Counted from the stretch's first letter, positions 8,348 to 19,106 are shown. The stretch is 41,977 nt of DNA from Candidatus Zhuqueibacterota bacterium (GCA_030950365.1 JAUZRQ010000093.1:1-41977); one strand, 5' to 3'. Numbers and translations: made by a program. Notes: generated by a model not told the origin, from the letters alone.

Positions 8348-9190
8348 TTAACGGCTTGCCGGAGCGGTTATATTGGTTTTATCCGCGGATTGCACAAACG
8401 GCAGATTGCCCGGGACGTACTCTGCGAGCCGGATTCTCATTTTGCCAAGCATGAAGCGCAACTCACCGTCCACGGGGATGACTTTTTGATCGGCCGATAT
8501 GACGAATTTAATCAGATCGCGGATGCCGGCGATGCCTTTGAATTTGAGCTTCAGGTCCAGCGGAAAAACCAGCAGCTCCTGCTTCACCAGGCGAACTTTC
8601 TTCATCTGATGCCGCGGTCTCACTTCCACTCGCCGCGATTTGCCGTTGGCAAACACCTGCAATTTGAGCCGTTCGTAGCTCATCACATTTTTGAGAAACG
8701 TGCGGATGTAATAAAACAAGGTGAGTGGATCAAAGATGGCATCCTCGAGCGGTGCTTCATATTTGCCACGCAGCTTTTCCTCGAATCCTTTCTGGCGGTA
8801 TTCCCAACCGGTGATGGTGCCGGTCTCCTGGTCGAAGCGGTACTGCAGCCGAAAGGCATAGTTGCGCCGCTGTCCTTTGCCGATGTGCAAATAAGGGCGG
8901 CACTCCATGTCGAAATAGGCATCGTACTGGTCGCGTACAAAAATCAGCGGCACCCGTGTGTTGGATTGAATGATCGCCCGAGCGTGAAACAGGGTGGTGT
9001 TCAGCGTGTCGATGATTCCCACAATCTGAAACTCGACTCTGGCCACTTCCATGGACATGTATTCGGCCACATACACGATGCGTTCACCGGGGTAAAAAGG
9101 CGCCTGATATACTTTGCCTGCGGATTCGGCCTGGCTCACTCCCATCCATCCTTGAATGAGCAGCAGTACCGTTGCAAATATTCTATACAT
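8348..9190 (-). CDS. DUF3108 domain-containing secreted protein
   Basis: 280 residues. An N-terminal signal peptide (MYRIFATVLLLIQGWMGVSQA) is followed by a beta-rich domain beginning near YPGERIVYVAEYMSMEVARVEF. That reads like the start of DUF3108, a periplasmic or outer-membrane-associated family without an assigned function. Typical DUF3108 features follow: a YDAYFDME segment, then an FDPLTLFYYIRTF segment in the middle, then a strand-rich C-terminus. AGGAG (9198-9202), 7 nt upstream, fixes ATG 9190 over a longer in-frame start at 9232. It is 196 bp upstream of the CocE-like gene on the same strand, so co-transcription is possible but not compelling. Confidence 0.8.
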   Translation of the reverse strand: MYRIFATVLLLIQGWMGVSQAESAGKVYQAPFYPGERIVYVAEYMSMEVARVEFQIVGIIDTLNTTLFHARAIIQSNTRVPLIFVRDQYDAYFDMECRPYLHIGKGQRRNYAFRLQYRFDQETGTITGWEYRQKGFEEKLRGKYEAPLEDAIFDPLTLFYYIRTFLKNVMSYERLKLQVFANGKSRRVEVRPRHQMKKVRLVKQELLVFPLDLKLKFKGIAGIRDLIKFVISADQKVIPVDGELRFMLGKMRIRLAEYVPGNLPFVQSADKTNITAPASR

Positions 9191-9663
9191 AGGGATTCTC
9201 CTGACATGCGAGCGGAATTGTAACCAAATCACAATTATAGAATCGCCACCTCTGAAATTTTCATGACTTTTTTATTGCAGAAATTAAAGATTCGGGGTAG
9301 CCGTTCTGCGGTTTCTGCTTTTTAAATTTTTGAATGGCATCGCGGCTTTTCGCGTTTGCGTGAATGCGGGATGGCGACAAATGCCGGAAGTTATTTTTAC
9401 GGGACGATCGGGATTTGAGATTCCGGTATTTCAGAGGCTCGTACCCGATCGCCGCTGAACTCCGAAATGACAAATCGCGGCACGAACCGAATCGTTACCC
9501 TTCGTGAGGCGGCAAAACGGCGGCAAGAACATGACAAATGCAGCGGCCAATTCAAGGTCGGAAGCGGGGGAGCGTCCGAGCGGTGGCGAGAGCGAGTGGA
9601 AAATGTAAAAAAATTACAACTTGCTTTTTTATACAGGTCTTTATACCTTCTGCGCAATTTAAT
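9191..9663. other. Intergenic stretch without a recognisable gene
   Basis: About 470 bp separate the divergent DUF3108 and winged-helix genes. The DUF3108 promoter must lie near 9200-9300. Short open frames here have no Shine-Dalgarno sequence or recognisable domain. I see no tRNA, array or clear inverted repeat. Confidence 0.4.
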
Positions 9664-9693
9664 TTGAACCTTGTGTCAATGAAGCCTTACTAT
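9664..9693 (+). promoter_or_regulatory. Putative sigma70-type promoter for the winged-helix gene
   Basis: TTGAAC (9664-9669) and TACTAT (9688-9693) are separated by 18 bp and end 35 bp before ATG 9729. This is a motif match by eye only. A lineage with unusual promoter consensus could use something else. Confidence 0.35.
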
Positions 9694-9728
9694 TTTTCAT
9701 ATCATGCAACCGTATGGAGGTTTTACCC

Positions 9729-9932
9729 ATGAATCACGAGATTGGATTTACGGCAGGAAAAGTCTGGCACGCACTGAAGGATAATGGTGCGGCCAGCGTC
9801 AACAAGCTGAAGAATCAATTGAAGGTAGATGCCTTTGCCCTGAACGCCGCCATTGGCTGGCTTGCTCGTGAAGATAAGGTGGTGGTAGAGAAATCTGGGA
9901 AAAGCTATAAAGTGGCATTGAAGAGCGAATAA
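9729..9932 (+). CDS. Small winged helix-turn-helix protein (DUF2582-like)
   Basis: 67 residues, essentially one winged-helix domain: an N-terminal helix (IGFTAGKVWHALKDNG), the helix-turn-helix (SVNKLKNQLKVDAFALNAAIGWLAREDKV) and a beta-wing (VVVEKSGKSYKVAL). This matches the wHTH_10 / DUF2582 family of small stand-alone proteins, whose DNA or protein targets are unknown. GGAGG (9716-9720), 8 nt upstream, sets ATG 9729, although the frame stays open to 9714. It is isolated, with long non-coding stretches on either side. Confidence 0.82.
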   Translation: MNHEIGFTAGKVWHALKDNGAASVNKLKNQLKVDAFALNAAIGWLAREDKVVVEKSGKSYKVALKSE

Positions 9933-10190
9933 ACCGGGCCGGGGCCGGGGGCTGTCCGACGTCGATGCCTGCCTGAGTATTTTGATATCGAATACGGCTT
10001 TTTGTTTTTGCCACTACATTTAGTGGCCTGTTCATTTGATGGCCATTCCGTCCCGCTTTATGGTTTCATGGTTGGGACAGCCCCATGGATTTTTTGTAAC
10101 TATTCAGCACAAACCGGGCACTGCCATTTTGAATCACTATTAAATGCCTTGCTAATGAATATGGATATCGACACCAAAAAGACCTTCGAT

Positions 10191-10336
10191 TTCACAGATT
10201 GGCACTGATTTTCGGGGAGCCACGAATGCACACAGATTGACACGGATGGTCTCCCTGAAATCTTGAAATGATGAATTCGCGATTCCGAAATCTTTACAAA
10301 TTAAACCTCGGCGATCTCAACGCCACTGCGAGAGGC
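10191..10336. repeat. Dispersed intergenic repeat, copy 2 (degenerate)
   Basis: Block 1 (10191-10250) reads TTCACAGATTGGCACTGATTT ... CACGAATGCACACAGATT ... CACGGATGG. Block 2 (10306-10336) reads CCTCGGCGATCTCAACGCC...TGCGAGAGG. Both blocks match, in the same order, the array at 36536-37084 and the partial copy at 4416-4566. This copy is the only one seen near the signalling cluster. Confidence 0.6.
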
Positions 10337-10480
10337 TTGCTTTTCTTTCTTACGCCTATTTCACCATTCGTTGAATAGTTACGATTTTTTTCTGGGTTAT
10401 GCCATCTATCAGCTCCGCTGTTTAACTCCCGCAAAGTATCAATCGTTACTTTTCAGTTGTTCCCGTTTGATGAAATCTTG

Positions 10481-10553
10481 CCCGTCATCGCGAATAGCCG
10501 CCGCAAGGCGGGTGCGCCTGTCCGACTGCTGGCGGAGACGACGCGATGACGGG
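10481..10553. repeat. 73-bp palindromic element with 12-bp perfect terminal inverted repeats
   Basis: CCCGTCATCGCG (10481-10492) and its exact complement CGCGATGACGGG (10542-10553) bound the unit. Inside, CCGCC-GCAA-GGCGG makes a small hairpin with a GNRA-type loop. The unit resembles, from memory, the CCCGTCATTGCGAG...-type intergenic palindromes found in many bacterial genomes. It encodes no protein, so it would be a non-autonomous element or a structured RNA. Confidence 0.65.
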
Positions 10554-10958
10554 TAGGAGCCTGAACAGCTACTATCAATCAATGATCCATCTTCATTGAA
10601 TAGCAGTATCCGCATTCTTCCTTTTCTGTGCTATCCTACTCATACAAGCACATTTTCCACTTTTTCCAGCACAAGTCAAAATCCGTGCCCCTGACGCTGA
10701 GCAAGCAGGAGAGGTGAGTTGAGAAAAGCAAAATCGCTTCTGTACACGCGGACGCCATGTCCAATTTGCCAGTGGACTGGCATCGATAGCGTAGACCTTG
10801 TTCGTCCTGACTGTTAACTTTTTTAGCAGATTGAAAAAAAATGGAAACTTTGCCGCCAGGTTGTTAATAAAATGAATTGTATTTTAATGAGTTGATTTTC
10901 CTTTGGTTAAGCCTCAGAATACAATCCAGCCTGAATTTTTGTTTTTCTGGAGCCTTGA

Positions 10959-12489
<1,531 letters not shown>

Positions 12490-12512
<23 letters not shown>

Positions 12513-13986
12513 CCTGGTCATCGTCCTGGAAATCATCATCATGATCACGGTGGTCGGGGTGCTGGCCTTCCGGCAATCGCAGAACGAGATTCAGTCGCTG
12601 GCCCGGGACTTGCTCAAAGCGCGGACCGAGTATGCCTTCACCCTGTGCGAACTGTACAACGACGCCATCGGCTACCCGAGCGATGAGTTGAAACAGCGCA
12701 TCCGCAGTGTGCGCATTGCGCACGATGGCTACATCGCTGTGATCAGCAACGACGCTAATCACAAAGGCGAGCTGATTATTCACCCCACGCGCGAAGGGCT
12801 GAATATCAACAATCCGGATTTTCCGCACATCCAGCGCATTCTGGAAGAGGTGGATGCCTCTGGCGGCGCCAACCGGGTGAGCAATTTCATTCGCTATTTT
12901 CAGGGCACCGATGCCCGCGGCCGTCAGGGCGAGCGCAAAATCGGCTATTACATGTATTTCGCTCCATGGAAATGGGTGCTGCTATCCACCGGCTATGAGC
13001 GCGACGTGTATGCCAGCACCCATATTGTGCGCAAGAGGGTGTTCGAGGCGATTCTGTTCGTGGGCTTTTTGTCGTTGGTGCTGCTGAACATCACCCTGAT
13101 CCGCATGTTGAAACCCATGCGGCATTTGATTGAAGCGACCAAACAGGTGGCGGCGGGCAATTTGCACACCAAAATCGAGGTGCAATCGAAGGACGAGATC
13201 GGCGGGCTGGCGCGGCATTTCGACCGTATGTTGCAAAGCCTGCGCGAAAATACGCGCATCTGGCAGGAGCTGGAGATTGCGCGTCGGCTGCAGCAGGAAA
13301 TGTTGCCAACCGACACGCCGCACCTGCCCGGAGTGCAAATCGAAACGTTTTCCATGCCCGCCACTGAGGTGGGCGGTGATTTTTATGATTTCATTCCGGT
13401 GGATGATAATCGTTTTGCGATCCTCATCGGTGATGTGTCTGGCAAGGGCATGTCCGGCGCCATTGGCATGAGCTGCTCGGTGAGCTCGCTGCGGTTCGCC
13501 GTGGACGAGCGCCAGCATACGGATGAAGTCCTGGCCCTGGCCAACCGCCGGCTGCTCAAAGACATCCAGCGCTTCATGTTCGTGGCCGTGTTCCTCGGCA
13601 TTTACGACCGTGTCAAAAAGACCCTGACCTACACCAATGCCGGCCAGACCATGCCGATTTTGTGTCGCGACGGGCGGGCCGATTTTTTGCCACAAACCGA
13701 CGCCGACCGGTTCCCGCTGGGCATTCGGCCCGAAGTCCAGTACGCGGAATCGAAAATTCAACTCCGCCCAAACGATCTATTGATCTTTTATACCGACGGT
13801 ATCGTGGAGCTGTTCAACGGCCAAAAAGAGGTTTACGGCTTCGACCGGCTGTGCGGCGTCATTTGCAACCATGCTGGCCAACCGCTGTCCGAACTGGCCC
13901 GGGCCATTGTGGAAGATGCGCGCGCATTCATCGGCAATGGCGCTTTCCCGGACGATATCACTCTGGTGCTGTTGAGAGTCCTATGA
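12490..13986 (+). CDS. Membrane PP2C/SpoIIE-type phosphatase with Cache-like sensor and HAMP domain
   Basis: 498 residues. A membrane segment (about 7-27) precedes an extracytoplasmic Cache-like domain (about 40-178, with GYIAVIS...IIHPTREG and APWKWVLLSTGYE). A second membrane segment (about 186-206), a HAMP domain (about 207-255) and a PP2C phosphatase domain (about 265-498) follow. The phosphatase metal motifs are present: GGDFYD (295-300), GDVSGKG (314-320) and a late PDD before ITLVLL. The layout is that of RsbU/RsbP-type phosphatases, which dephosphorylate a STAS anti-anti-sigma factor in response to a ligand. GGAGG 6 nt upstream sets ATG 12490, inside the end of the AAA+ gene. It overlaps the following anti-sigma-type gene by 4 bp. 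Confidence 0.93.
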
Positions 13987-14447
13987 AACCCATGGCGACG
14001 GAAAAACAGAAAACTCCTGATAACCTCACAACGATGACCATCGAGCTGTCGATTCCTTCGGCGTATGGATGTGAGAAAATTGCCATGGACACGGCACGCG
14101 CCGTGGCCCGGTGGATCGGCCTGTCCGAAGAACGGACCGAGGACCTGCGGACCGCGGTCTCCGAGGCCTGCTTGAATGCCATTCAGCACGGAAACCGGCT
14201 GAACGCGGACCGGCCGGTGCGGCTGGTGTTTGCACTGTCGCAAAAAAAACTCAGTGTGGATGTGATCGATTCGGGCATGGGCATCCGGCGCCGGCCCAAA
14301 ACCCCGGACCTGGAAGCCATTCTGGCGAAAAATGTTCCGTCCCGGGGATGGGGATTGTATCTGATCGAGCATCTGGTGGATGCGGTCGAGTACCACCGGT
14401 CAAAAAAACATGGACATGTAACCCGCCTGATTGTTAATTTAGCGTGA
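13983..14447 (+). CDS. RsbW-like ATP-binding protein (anti-sigma/serine kinase type)
   Basis: 154 residues with a GHKL/HATPase_c fold. It shows the N-box EACLNAIQHGN, the G1 box VIDSGMGI and the G2 box SRGWGLYLI. Proteins of this type phosphorylate a STAS partner on serine and bind a target (a sigma factor or other output) when the partner is phosphorylated. The start ATG overlaps the phosphatase stop (ATGA, 13983-13986), so the two are co-translated. A preceding stretch of about 20 residues before the domain is not conserved in the family as I know it. No sigma factor gene lies in the window, so the output target is unknown; it could be the adjacent AAA+ regulator. Confidence 0.9.
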   Translation: MKPMATEKQKTPDNLTTMTIELSIPSAYGCEKIAMDTARAVARWIGLSEERTEDLRTAVSEACLNAIQHGNRLNADRPVRLVFALSQKKLSVDVIDSGMGIRRRPKTPDLEAILAKNVPSRGWGLYLIEHLVDAVEYHRSKKHGHVTRLIVNLA

Positions 14448-14636
14448 TGGCAATTCCGTCTTTTGGGTGCCGAAAAGGCGAATCGAACGTAGCGATTCAG
14501 ACGCACCAGCAATTTCGAAATTTATTTGTCATTTGGCTATTTTTATCATTCCGTGCATGAAGAATGAGCCAAAGCTGAGCAGGTTGAGTCGGTACAACCG
14601 AGCTGATCAACATCAAACGCATGGAGTCCGGTTGTT

Positions 14637-14984
14637 GTGGATGATTTTAAAGTGAATTTGCAATTGGAAAAATCGGTTGCCAGGCTGTCGATGAGTGGTG
14701 ATCTGACGCATCTGGCCGAAGAGCGCATGGCCACCATCTTCGAAAAAATCCAATCCAGCGGCGCCCGTTTCTTGGTGCTGGATTTCCGCCGCGTGGAGTA
14801 CATCAATTCCGCTGGCATGTCGGTACTCATCACCCTGCTGACGCGTTCGCAAAAGGCCGGATTGGAACTGCGCGCATTCGGACTCTCCCCCCATTATCAA
14901 AAGATTTTTGACATGGTCGGGTTGTTGAAATACATTCCTCATTTTGATTCCGAGGAATCGGCATTCAAGGGCCTGCCTTCGTAA
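14637..14984 (+). CDS. STAS-domain protein (RsbV/SpoIIAA-like anti-sigma factor antagonist)
   Basis: 115 residues, a single STAS domain. The phosphoacceptor loop is YINSAGM, with the Ser expected to be phosphorylated by an RsbW-type kinase and dephosphorylated by the PP2C protein. Start GTG 14637 follows GGAG (14623-14626) by 10 nt; the frame has no good ATG. A 189-bp gap separates it from the RsbW-like gene, longer than elsewhere in the cluster, so it may have its own promoter or be processed. With the three genes upstream it completes a partner-switching set: sensor phosphatase, kinase and antagonist. Confidence 0.9.
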   Translation: MDDFKVNLQLEKSVARLSMSGDLTHLAEERMATIFEKIQSSGARFLVLDFRRVEYINSAGMSVLITLLTRSQKAGLELRAFGLSPHYQKIFDMVGLLKYIPHFDSEESAFKGLPS

Positions 14985-15108
14985 TTCCCGATGATTTAGC
15001 CCGGTGGCGGCGGGCTGATGAGGATGATTATGCACTGATGCGCTGCCAGGCCGGCCCCGGGTGGATACCGAATCCTGCGGGAAAGGGCCACGCAGGTACA
15101 GGAGCCAT

Positions 15109-16065
15109 ATGTTGCGCCATATGCAAAAAGACGACCTCCGTGAGGTCAACTCGGTTTTGTCGCGCGCGTTCACGCATGCGCGCTGGGAGCAGGGGCTGCA
15201 GGCCTATCGCGTGCCGCCATGCTGTATGCGATTTCTGGAAATGTATCTGCAGCGCTTTCCGCAGGGTAGCTTCGTGTTGCATGACCGGCGTCGCATTCGT
15301 GGTTTCATTTTCGCGCATCTGTGGGGCAAAATCGGCTGGGTGGGGCCGTTGGCCGTGCTGCCGGACTGGCAGGGCCGCGGTTACGGTCGTGATTTATTGG
15401 AAGCCAGCCTGCAAACGCTGATTGACGCCGGCGCCGCCACGCTCGGACTCGAATCGGCACCGCTGAGTTTTCGCAACATCGGCTTTTACGGTCGCAAGCG
15501 CTTTTTCCCGGGCTATCTCACCGTGGATTTGTCGTCTGAAGTGAAGCGCAGTCAATTGATTCGGCTATCCGCTGGTTACCGCGCCGAGGCGCTGCGGGAG
15601 CTGAGTGGCGATGCGCAGAACCGCGCCATGAGCACGCTGGACCGGCTGGCCAACCGGCTCGATCCAAATCTGCGTCTGACCCGGGAGGTGGCGCTGCTGC
15701 ACCGCTTTGATTATGGCGACGCGTGGGTCCTGTATCGTGGCGAAGAGCCGGTGGGATTTGCCGTCGGCCATACGGAACGGTACTACGAAGAAGAAAAGCG
15801 CCGGTTTTTGAAGGTGTATCTGGGCGGTTTGACGGCCAGCGATTGGCAGCGCGATCTCGACGCCTATCTCAATATGCTGGCGCAATGGACCCGCCAGGCG
15901 AAATTGAAATACATGATTGTGCGGATTTCCACGCGGCAACGGCAGGCTTTTCAGGCGCTGCTGGGCAAAGGGTTCAAACCCATTCATGGCGATTTGCGTT
16001 TCGTCCTCGAAGGCTTCGAAGAACAGAGTCGTCCGGATGATTTTTACTTAAACAAATGGGAGTGA
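15109..16065 (+). CDS. GNAT-family N-acetyltransferase, two-domain length
   Basis: 318 residues. The N-terminal half is a GNAT domain with the acetyl-CoA loop QGRGYG (88-93) after VGPLAVLPDW and a following helix. The C-terminal half (about 150-318) has a second weak GNAT-like pattern without a clear Q/RxxGxG loop. Substrate is unknown. ATG 15109 has AGGAG 4 nt upstream, while other in-frame starts at 15061 and 15121 fit less well. The stop (16063-16065) lies just 2 bp before the ATG of the NagZ fusion gene, so the two are probably co-transcribed. Confidence 0.85.
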   Translation: MLRHMQKDDLREVNSVLSRAFTHARWEQGLQAYRVPPCCMRFLEMYLQRFPQGSFVLHDRRRIRGFIFAHLWGKIGWVGPLAVLPDWQGRGYGRDLLEASLQTLIDAGAATLGLESAPLSFRNIGFYGRKRFFPGYLTVDLSSEVKRSQLIRLSAGYRAEALRELSGDAQNRAMSTLDRLANRLDPNLRLTREVALLHRFDYGDAWVLYRGEEPVGFAVGHTERYYEEEKRRFLKVYLGGLTASDWQRDLDAYLNMLAQWTRQAKLKYMIVRISTRQRQAFQALLGKGFKPIHGDLRFVLEGFEEQSRPDDFYLNKWE

Positions 16066-16067
16066 GC

Positions 16068-19043
16068 ATGCGGCGATTTTTACGGAATCACGGAATACGG
16101 TTGGCGTTCTTGTTTATTGTGGGGAGTTCGCTGGCGCTGCAGTGGAGCTGCAGCCATACGGAATCTGTAACGAAACATTCGAGTGAATCCATGAAGGCAT
16201 ACGATTGGGTCGAAAGCACGTTGCGGCAGCTCAGTCTGAAGCAAAAGGTCGGACAAATGTTTTTTGCCGCGTTTTCGGGTGATCATTTTGCGCTGGGCAC
16301 GCCCGAGCGCCAACGCCTTGAATCGCTGGTAAAAGAGTGGCAAATCGGTGGCTTTCATATCTGGCGCGGCGAGCCATACGCCTTTGTGCATCTGGCCAAT
16401 GCGCTGCAGAAGTTGTCGAGGGTGCCGCTGCTTTTCGAAGCGGATTTCGAGCACGGCACCGGCTGGCGGTTCCCGGGCGGGGTGGATTTCCCCCCGGCCA
16501 TGGCCATCAGTGCCACCGGCGATACCACGCTGGCCTACGAGATGGGCCGGATCACCGGTATCGAGGCGCGGGCCATGGGCATCCATCTTACTTTTTCGCC
16601 AGTGGTGGATGTCAACAGCAACCCGGCGAATCCGATCATCAACACGCGTTCGTTTGGTGAAACGCCCGAACAGGTGGAACGCTTCGCCACGGCGTTTATT
16701 CGCGGTGCGCATGCAGCCCATTTGCTAACCACGGCAAAGCATTTCCCGGGCCATGGCGATACCGGCATGGATTCGCACCTGTCGCTTGCCACCATCGATG
16801 CCGATTCGGCGCGGCTGTACGATGTCGAATTGCGGCCGTTCCGGGCGGCCATTGCAGCCGGAACGGATGCGATCATGAGCGCGCACATCAGCCTCACCCG
16901 GTGGCCCATGCCGCCATACACCCCGGCCACCCTTTCGCCGGAGATTCTCACCGGCCTGTTGCGCAAACAACTCGGCTTCGATGGCCTGATTTTCACCGAC
17001 GCCATGGGCATGTACGCGGTGCACAAGAATTTTACCGAAGGCTATGCGACCATTGCTGCCATCAAGGCCGGAGCGGATATTATTCTGGTGTCTCCGAAAT
17101 TGCCGGAAGCCATCGAGGCGGTGGTGGCGGCGGTGAATCGCGGCGACCTTTCCGAAGCGCGCATCGATGCGTCGGTGCGCCGAATTTTGCGCGCCAAGGC
17201 GCGACTGGGCCTGCACCGCCAGCGCTTCGTCGATGCCGACCGGCTTCCGGAACGGCTCGGAACCTCGGGCGCGGTGGAGATCGCCAGCAGAGCGGCGCAA
17301 AAGGCCATGACCCTACTCCGCAACCGTGATGATGTGGTGCCGATTGCAGTCGACCTCCAGCAGAAGACCGTGCACGTGGTGATGGCCTCCCGCCAGCCGA
17401 TCGTGGATCTGGGCCGGGCGTTTCTCGATAAGCTGCGCCCGGTTTTCCCGCATTTGCAGGTGGATTATTTGAACGATACGGTTTCCAGCGCCTGCTTCGA
17501 GGCGGTCCTCGAACGTGCAAAGTCGGCTGATCTGCTCATCCTGCCGCTGTTTGCATTCGTTCAGGCCTATCGGGATGGCACGGAATTTTCGCCGGAAGTG
17601 TGGGACATGCTGGATCGGCTCCTCGACTTGCCATCGCCGGCGATCGCCATCGCCTTCGGATCGCCCTATCTTTTGCCCAGACTCGAAAAAGTCGAGGCCT
17701 ACCTTTGCACCTACGGGCCGACTAACATCCTGCAGGAAGCGGCGGCCAATGCCATCCTTGGGCGGGCGCCGATCACGGGCCGTATTCCGGTATCGCTGCC
17801 CGGATCGTTCCGCCGTGGCGATGGCATTCAGGTGCAACCGCAATCCGCCTTGAAGCCACTGGCCGCGGACGCGCCGGCGCCGCGCGTGCGGATTGGCCTG
17901 CCGGAAGAGGCCGGCTTTAAGCGCCAGGGCCTCGCCGGCGTGGATTCCATGATGCAGCGCGCCGTGCGCGATTCCGTGTTTCCGGGCGCGGTGTTGCTGG
18001 TGGCCCGAAATGGGGTGATTGCGCACTTTAAAGCCTATGGCAAAATGGGCTATGGCAAGTGGGACCGGCCGGTGCCGCTGAACGCCATTTATGATCTAGC
18101 TTCGCTGACCAAGGTCATCGCTACTACCACGGCGGCCATGCTGATGGTGCAGTCCGGTCAGCTCGATCTGGATGCGGCGGTGCAGGGCTACCTGCCGAGA
18201 TTTGTCGGAGAAAATAAGGGGAAGGTTACCGTCCGCCACCTGCTGACGCACAGTTCCGGTTTGCCGCCATTCAAGCGCTATTTTCTCGAAAATCTGCCGC
18301 CGGGTGAGATCATCGAGCGGATTTTGAAAGAGCCGCTGGAATACGAGCCCGGCACCGAGACGCGCTACAGCGATCTCGGCATCATCCTGCTGGGCAAGAT
18401 GATCGAAAAGCTGTCCGGCAAGCCGCTGGATCAGTTTTGCCGGGACCGCATTTTTGAACCGCTGGGGATGACGGAAACGTTCTTTAACCCGACCGCCGAA
18501 TTTCTGGATCGGATTCCGCCGACCGAGAACGATCCGTGGCGCGGACGCATTGTGCACGGTGTGGTCCATGATGAAAATGCGTTTGCGCTGGGCGGCGTTT
18601 CTGGCCATGCCGGCCTGTTCAGCAGCGCCCACGATTTAGCTATTTTCGCACAGATGCTGCTCAACGGCGGCCGCTATGACGAGATGCGGTTGTTGAAAAA
18701 GGAGATCGTCGATGCGTTCACGCGGCGGCAGGAGCTGGTGCCGGGCAGCACGCGCGCCCTGGGCTGGGATACCCCGGGTCCCAACAGTAGCGGCGGCCAT
18801 TATCTGAGCCGGCGCGCCTTCGGTCACACCGGCTTCACCGGTACCTCCATCTGGATCGACCCTGAGCGCAAACTGTTTGTGATTTTGCTCAGCAACCGCG
18901 TGCACCCGACGCGCAAAAACCGCAAACTGTACCGCTTCCGCCCGCAACTGCATGATGCGATCCTTCGGGCATTGCAGCACAAGGGAGGAACGGATGCGGG
19001 CCAGAGCCGATCGCAATCCCCGGAGTTTCCGCTTGACTTTTGA
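16068..19043 (+). CDS. NagZ-type glycoside hydrolase family 3 fused to a beta-lactamase-family serine hydrolase
   Basis: 991 residues. A signal sequence ends near Cys28 (ALQWSC), a possible but imperfect lipobox. The GH3 domain (about 45-390) has KHFPGHGDTGMDSH (224-237) with the NagZ Asp235-His237 dyad and nucleophile Asp311 in FTDAMG. It should remove beta-N-acetylglucosamine units from muropeptides. A GH3 C-terminal-like domain (about 400-580) follows. The last part (about 610-980) is a class C beta-lactamase/penicillin-binding-type serine hydrolase with Ser679-x-x-Lys682, Tyr767-S-D and His920-T-G. The fusion suggests two-step peptidoglycan trimming in the periplasm. ATG 16068 with GGGAG at 16058-16062 is preferred over the overlapping ATG 16056. 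This architecture is known in Bacteroidota-like genomes. Confidence 0.92.
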   Translation: MRRFLRNHGIRLAFLFIVGSSLALQWSCSHTESVTKHSSESMKAYDWVESTLRQLSLKQKVGQMFFAAFSGDHFALGTPERQRLESLVKEWQIGGFHIWRGEPYAFVHLANALQKLSRVPLLFEADFEHGTGWRFPGGVDFPPAMAISATGDTTLAYEMGRITGIEARAMGIHLTFSPVVDVNSNPANPIINTRSFGETPEQVERFATAFIRGAHAAHLLTTAKHFPGHGDTGMDSHLSLATIDADSARLYDVELRPFRAAIAAGTDAIMSAHISLTRWPMPPYTPATLSPEILTGLLRKQLGFDGLIFTDAMGMYAVHKNFTEGYATIAAIKAGADIILVSPKLPEAIEAVVAAVNRGDLSEARIDASVRRILRAKARLGLHRQRFVDADRLPERLGTSGAVEIASRAAQKAMTLLRNRDDVVPIAVDLQQKTVHVVMASRQPIVDLGRAFLDKLRPVFPHLQVDYLNDTVSSACFEAVLERAKSADLLILPLFAFVQAYRDGTEFSPEVWDMLDRLLDLPSPAIAIAFGSPYLLPRLEKVEAYLCTYGPTNILQEAAANAILGRAPITGRIPVSLPGSFRRGDGIQVQPQSALKPLAADAPAPRVRIGLPEEAGFKRQGLAGVDSMMQRAVRDSVFPGAVLLVARNGVIAHFKAYGKMGYGKWDRPVPLNAIYDLASLTKVIATTTAAMLMVQSGQLDLDAAVQGYLPRFVGENKGKVTVRHLLTHSSGLPPFKRYFLENLPPGEIIERILKEPLEYEPGTETRYSDLGIILLGKMIEKLSGKPLDQFCRDRIFEPLGMTETFFNPTAEFLDRIPPTENDPWRGRIVHGVVHDENAFALGGVSGHAGLFSSAHDLAIFAQMLLNGGRYDEMRLLKKEIVDAFTRRQELVPGSTRALGWDTPGPNSSGGHYLSRRAFGHTGFTGTSIWIDPERKLFVILLSNRVHPTRKNRKLYRFRPQLHDAILRALQHKGGTDAGQSRSQSPEFPLDF

Positions 19044-19059
19044 GGTGCAATTTTATAAT
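19033..19059 (+). promoter_or_regulatory. Putative promoter for the TPR lipoprotein gene
   Basis: TTGACT (19033-19038) and a perfect TATAAT (19054-19059) lie at the end of the NagZ-fusion gene. The 15-bp spacer is shorter than the usual 17. The start codon at 19107 is 47 bp downstream. Identified by eye only. Confidence 0.35.
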
Positions 19060-19106
19060 TTAGAGTCTGCAACGAGAGGTCTTCATTCAGGAAAGGACAA
19101 AGAAGG

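Larger units (their letters stand above)
9933..10958. other. 1-kb non-coding region carrying two repeat types
   Basis: No convincing gene is present. The stretch opens with a GC-rich run (ccgggccggggccggggg, from 9936). It contains a dispersed-repeat copy (10191-10336) and a 73-bp inverted-repeat element (10481-10553), listed separately. Composition shifts to AT-rich towards 10900, where the leader of the downstream regulator gene must lie. A small hairpin GCCACT/AGTGGC sits at 10010-10027 with no T-tract after it on either strand. Confidence 0.5.

Noticed and set aside
7967-9223. A 418-codon plus-strand frame antisense to the CocE-like and DUF3108 genes
   Set aside because: The minus-strand genes have signal peptides, Shine-Dalgarno sites and family matches. 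The plus frame has none.
10010-10027. Hairpin GCCACT/AGTGGC considered as a terminator
   Set aside because: There is no T-run after the stem on either strand.
14998-15016. Hairpin AGCCCG/CGGGCT after the STAS gene
   Set aside because: A 6-bp stem without a T-run is not enough to call a terminator; it may be chance.
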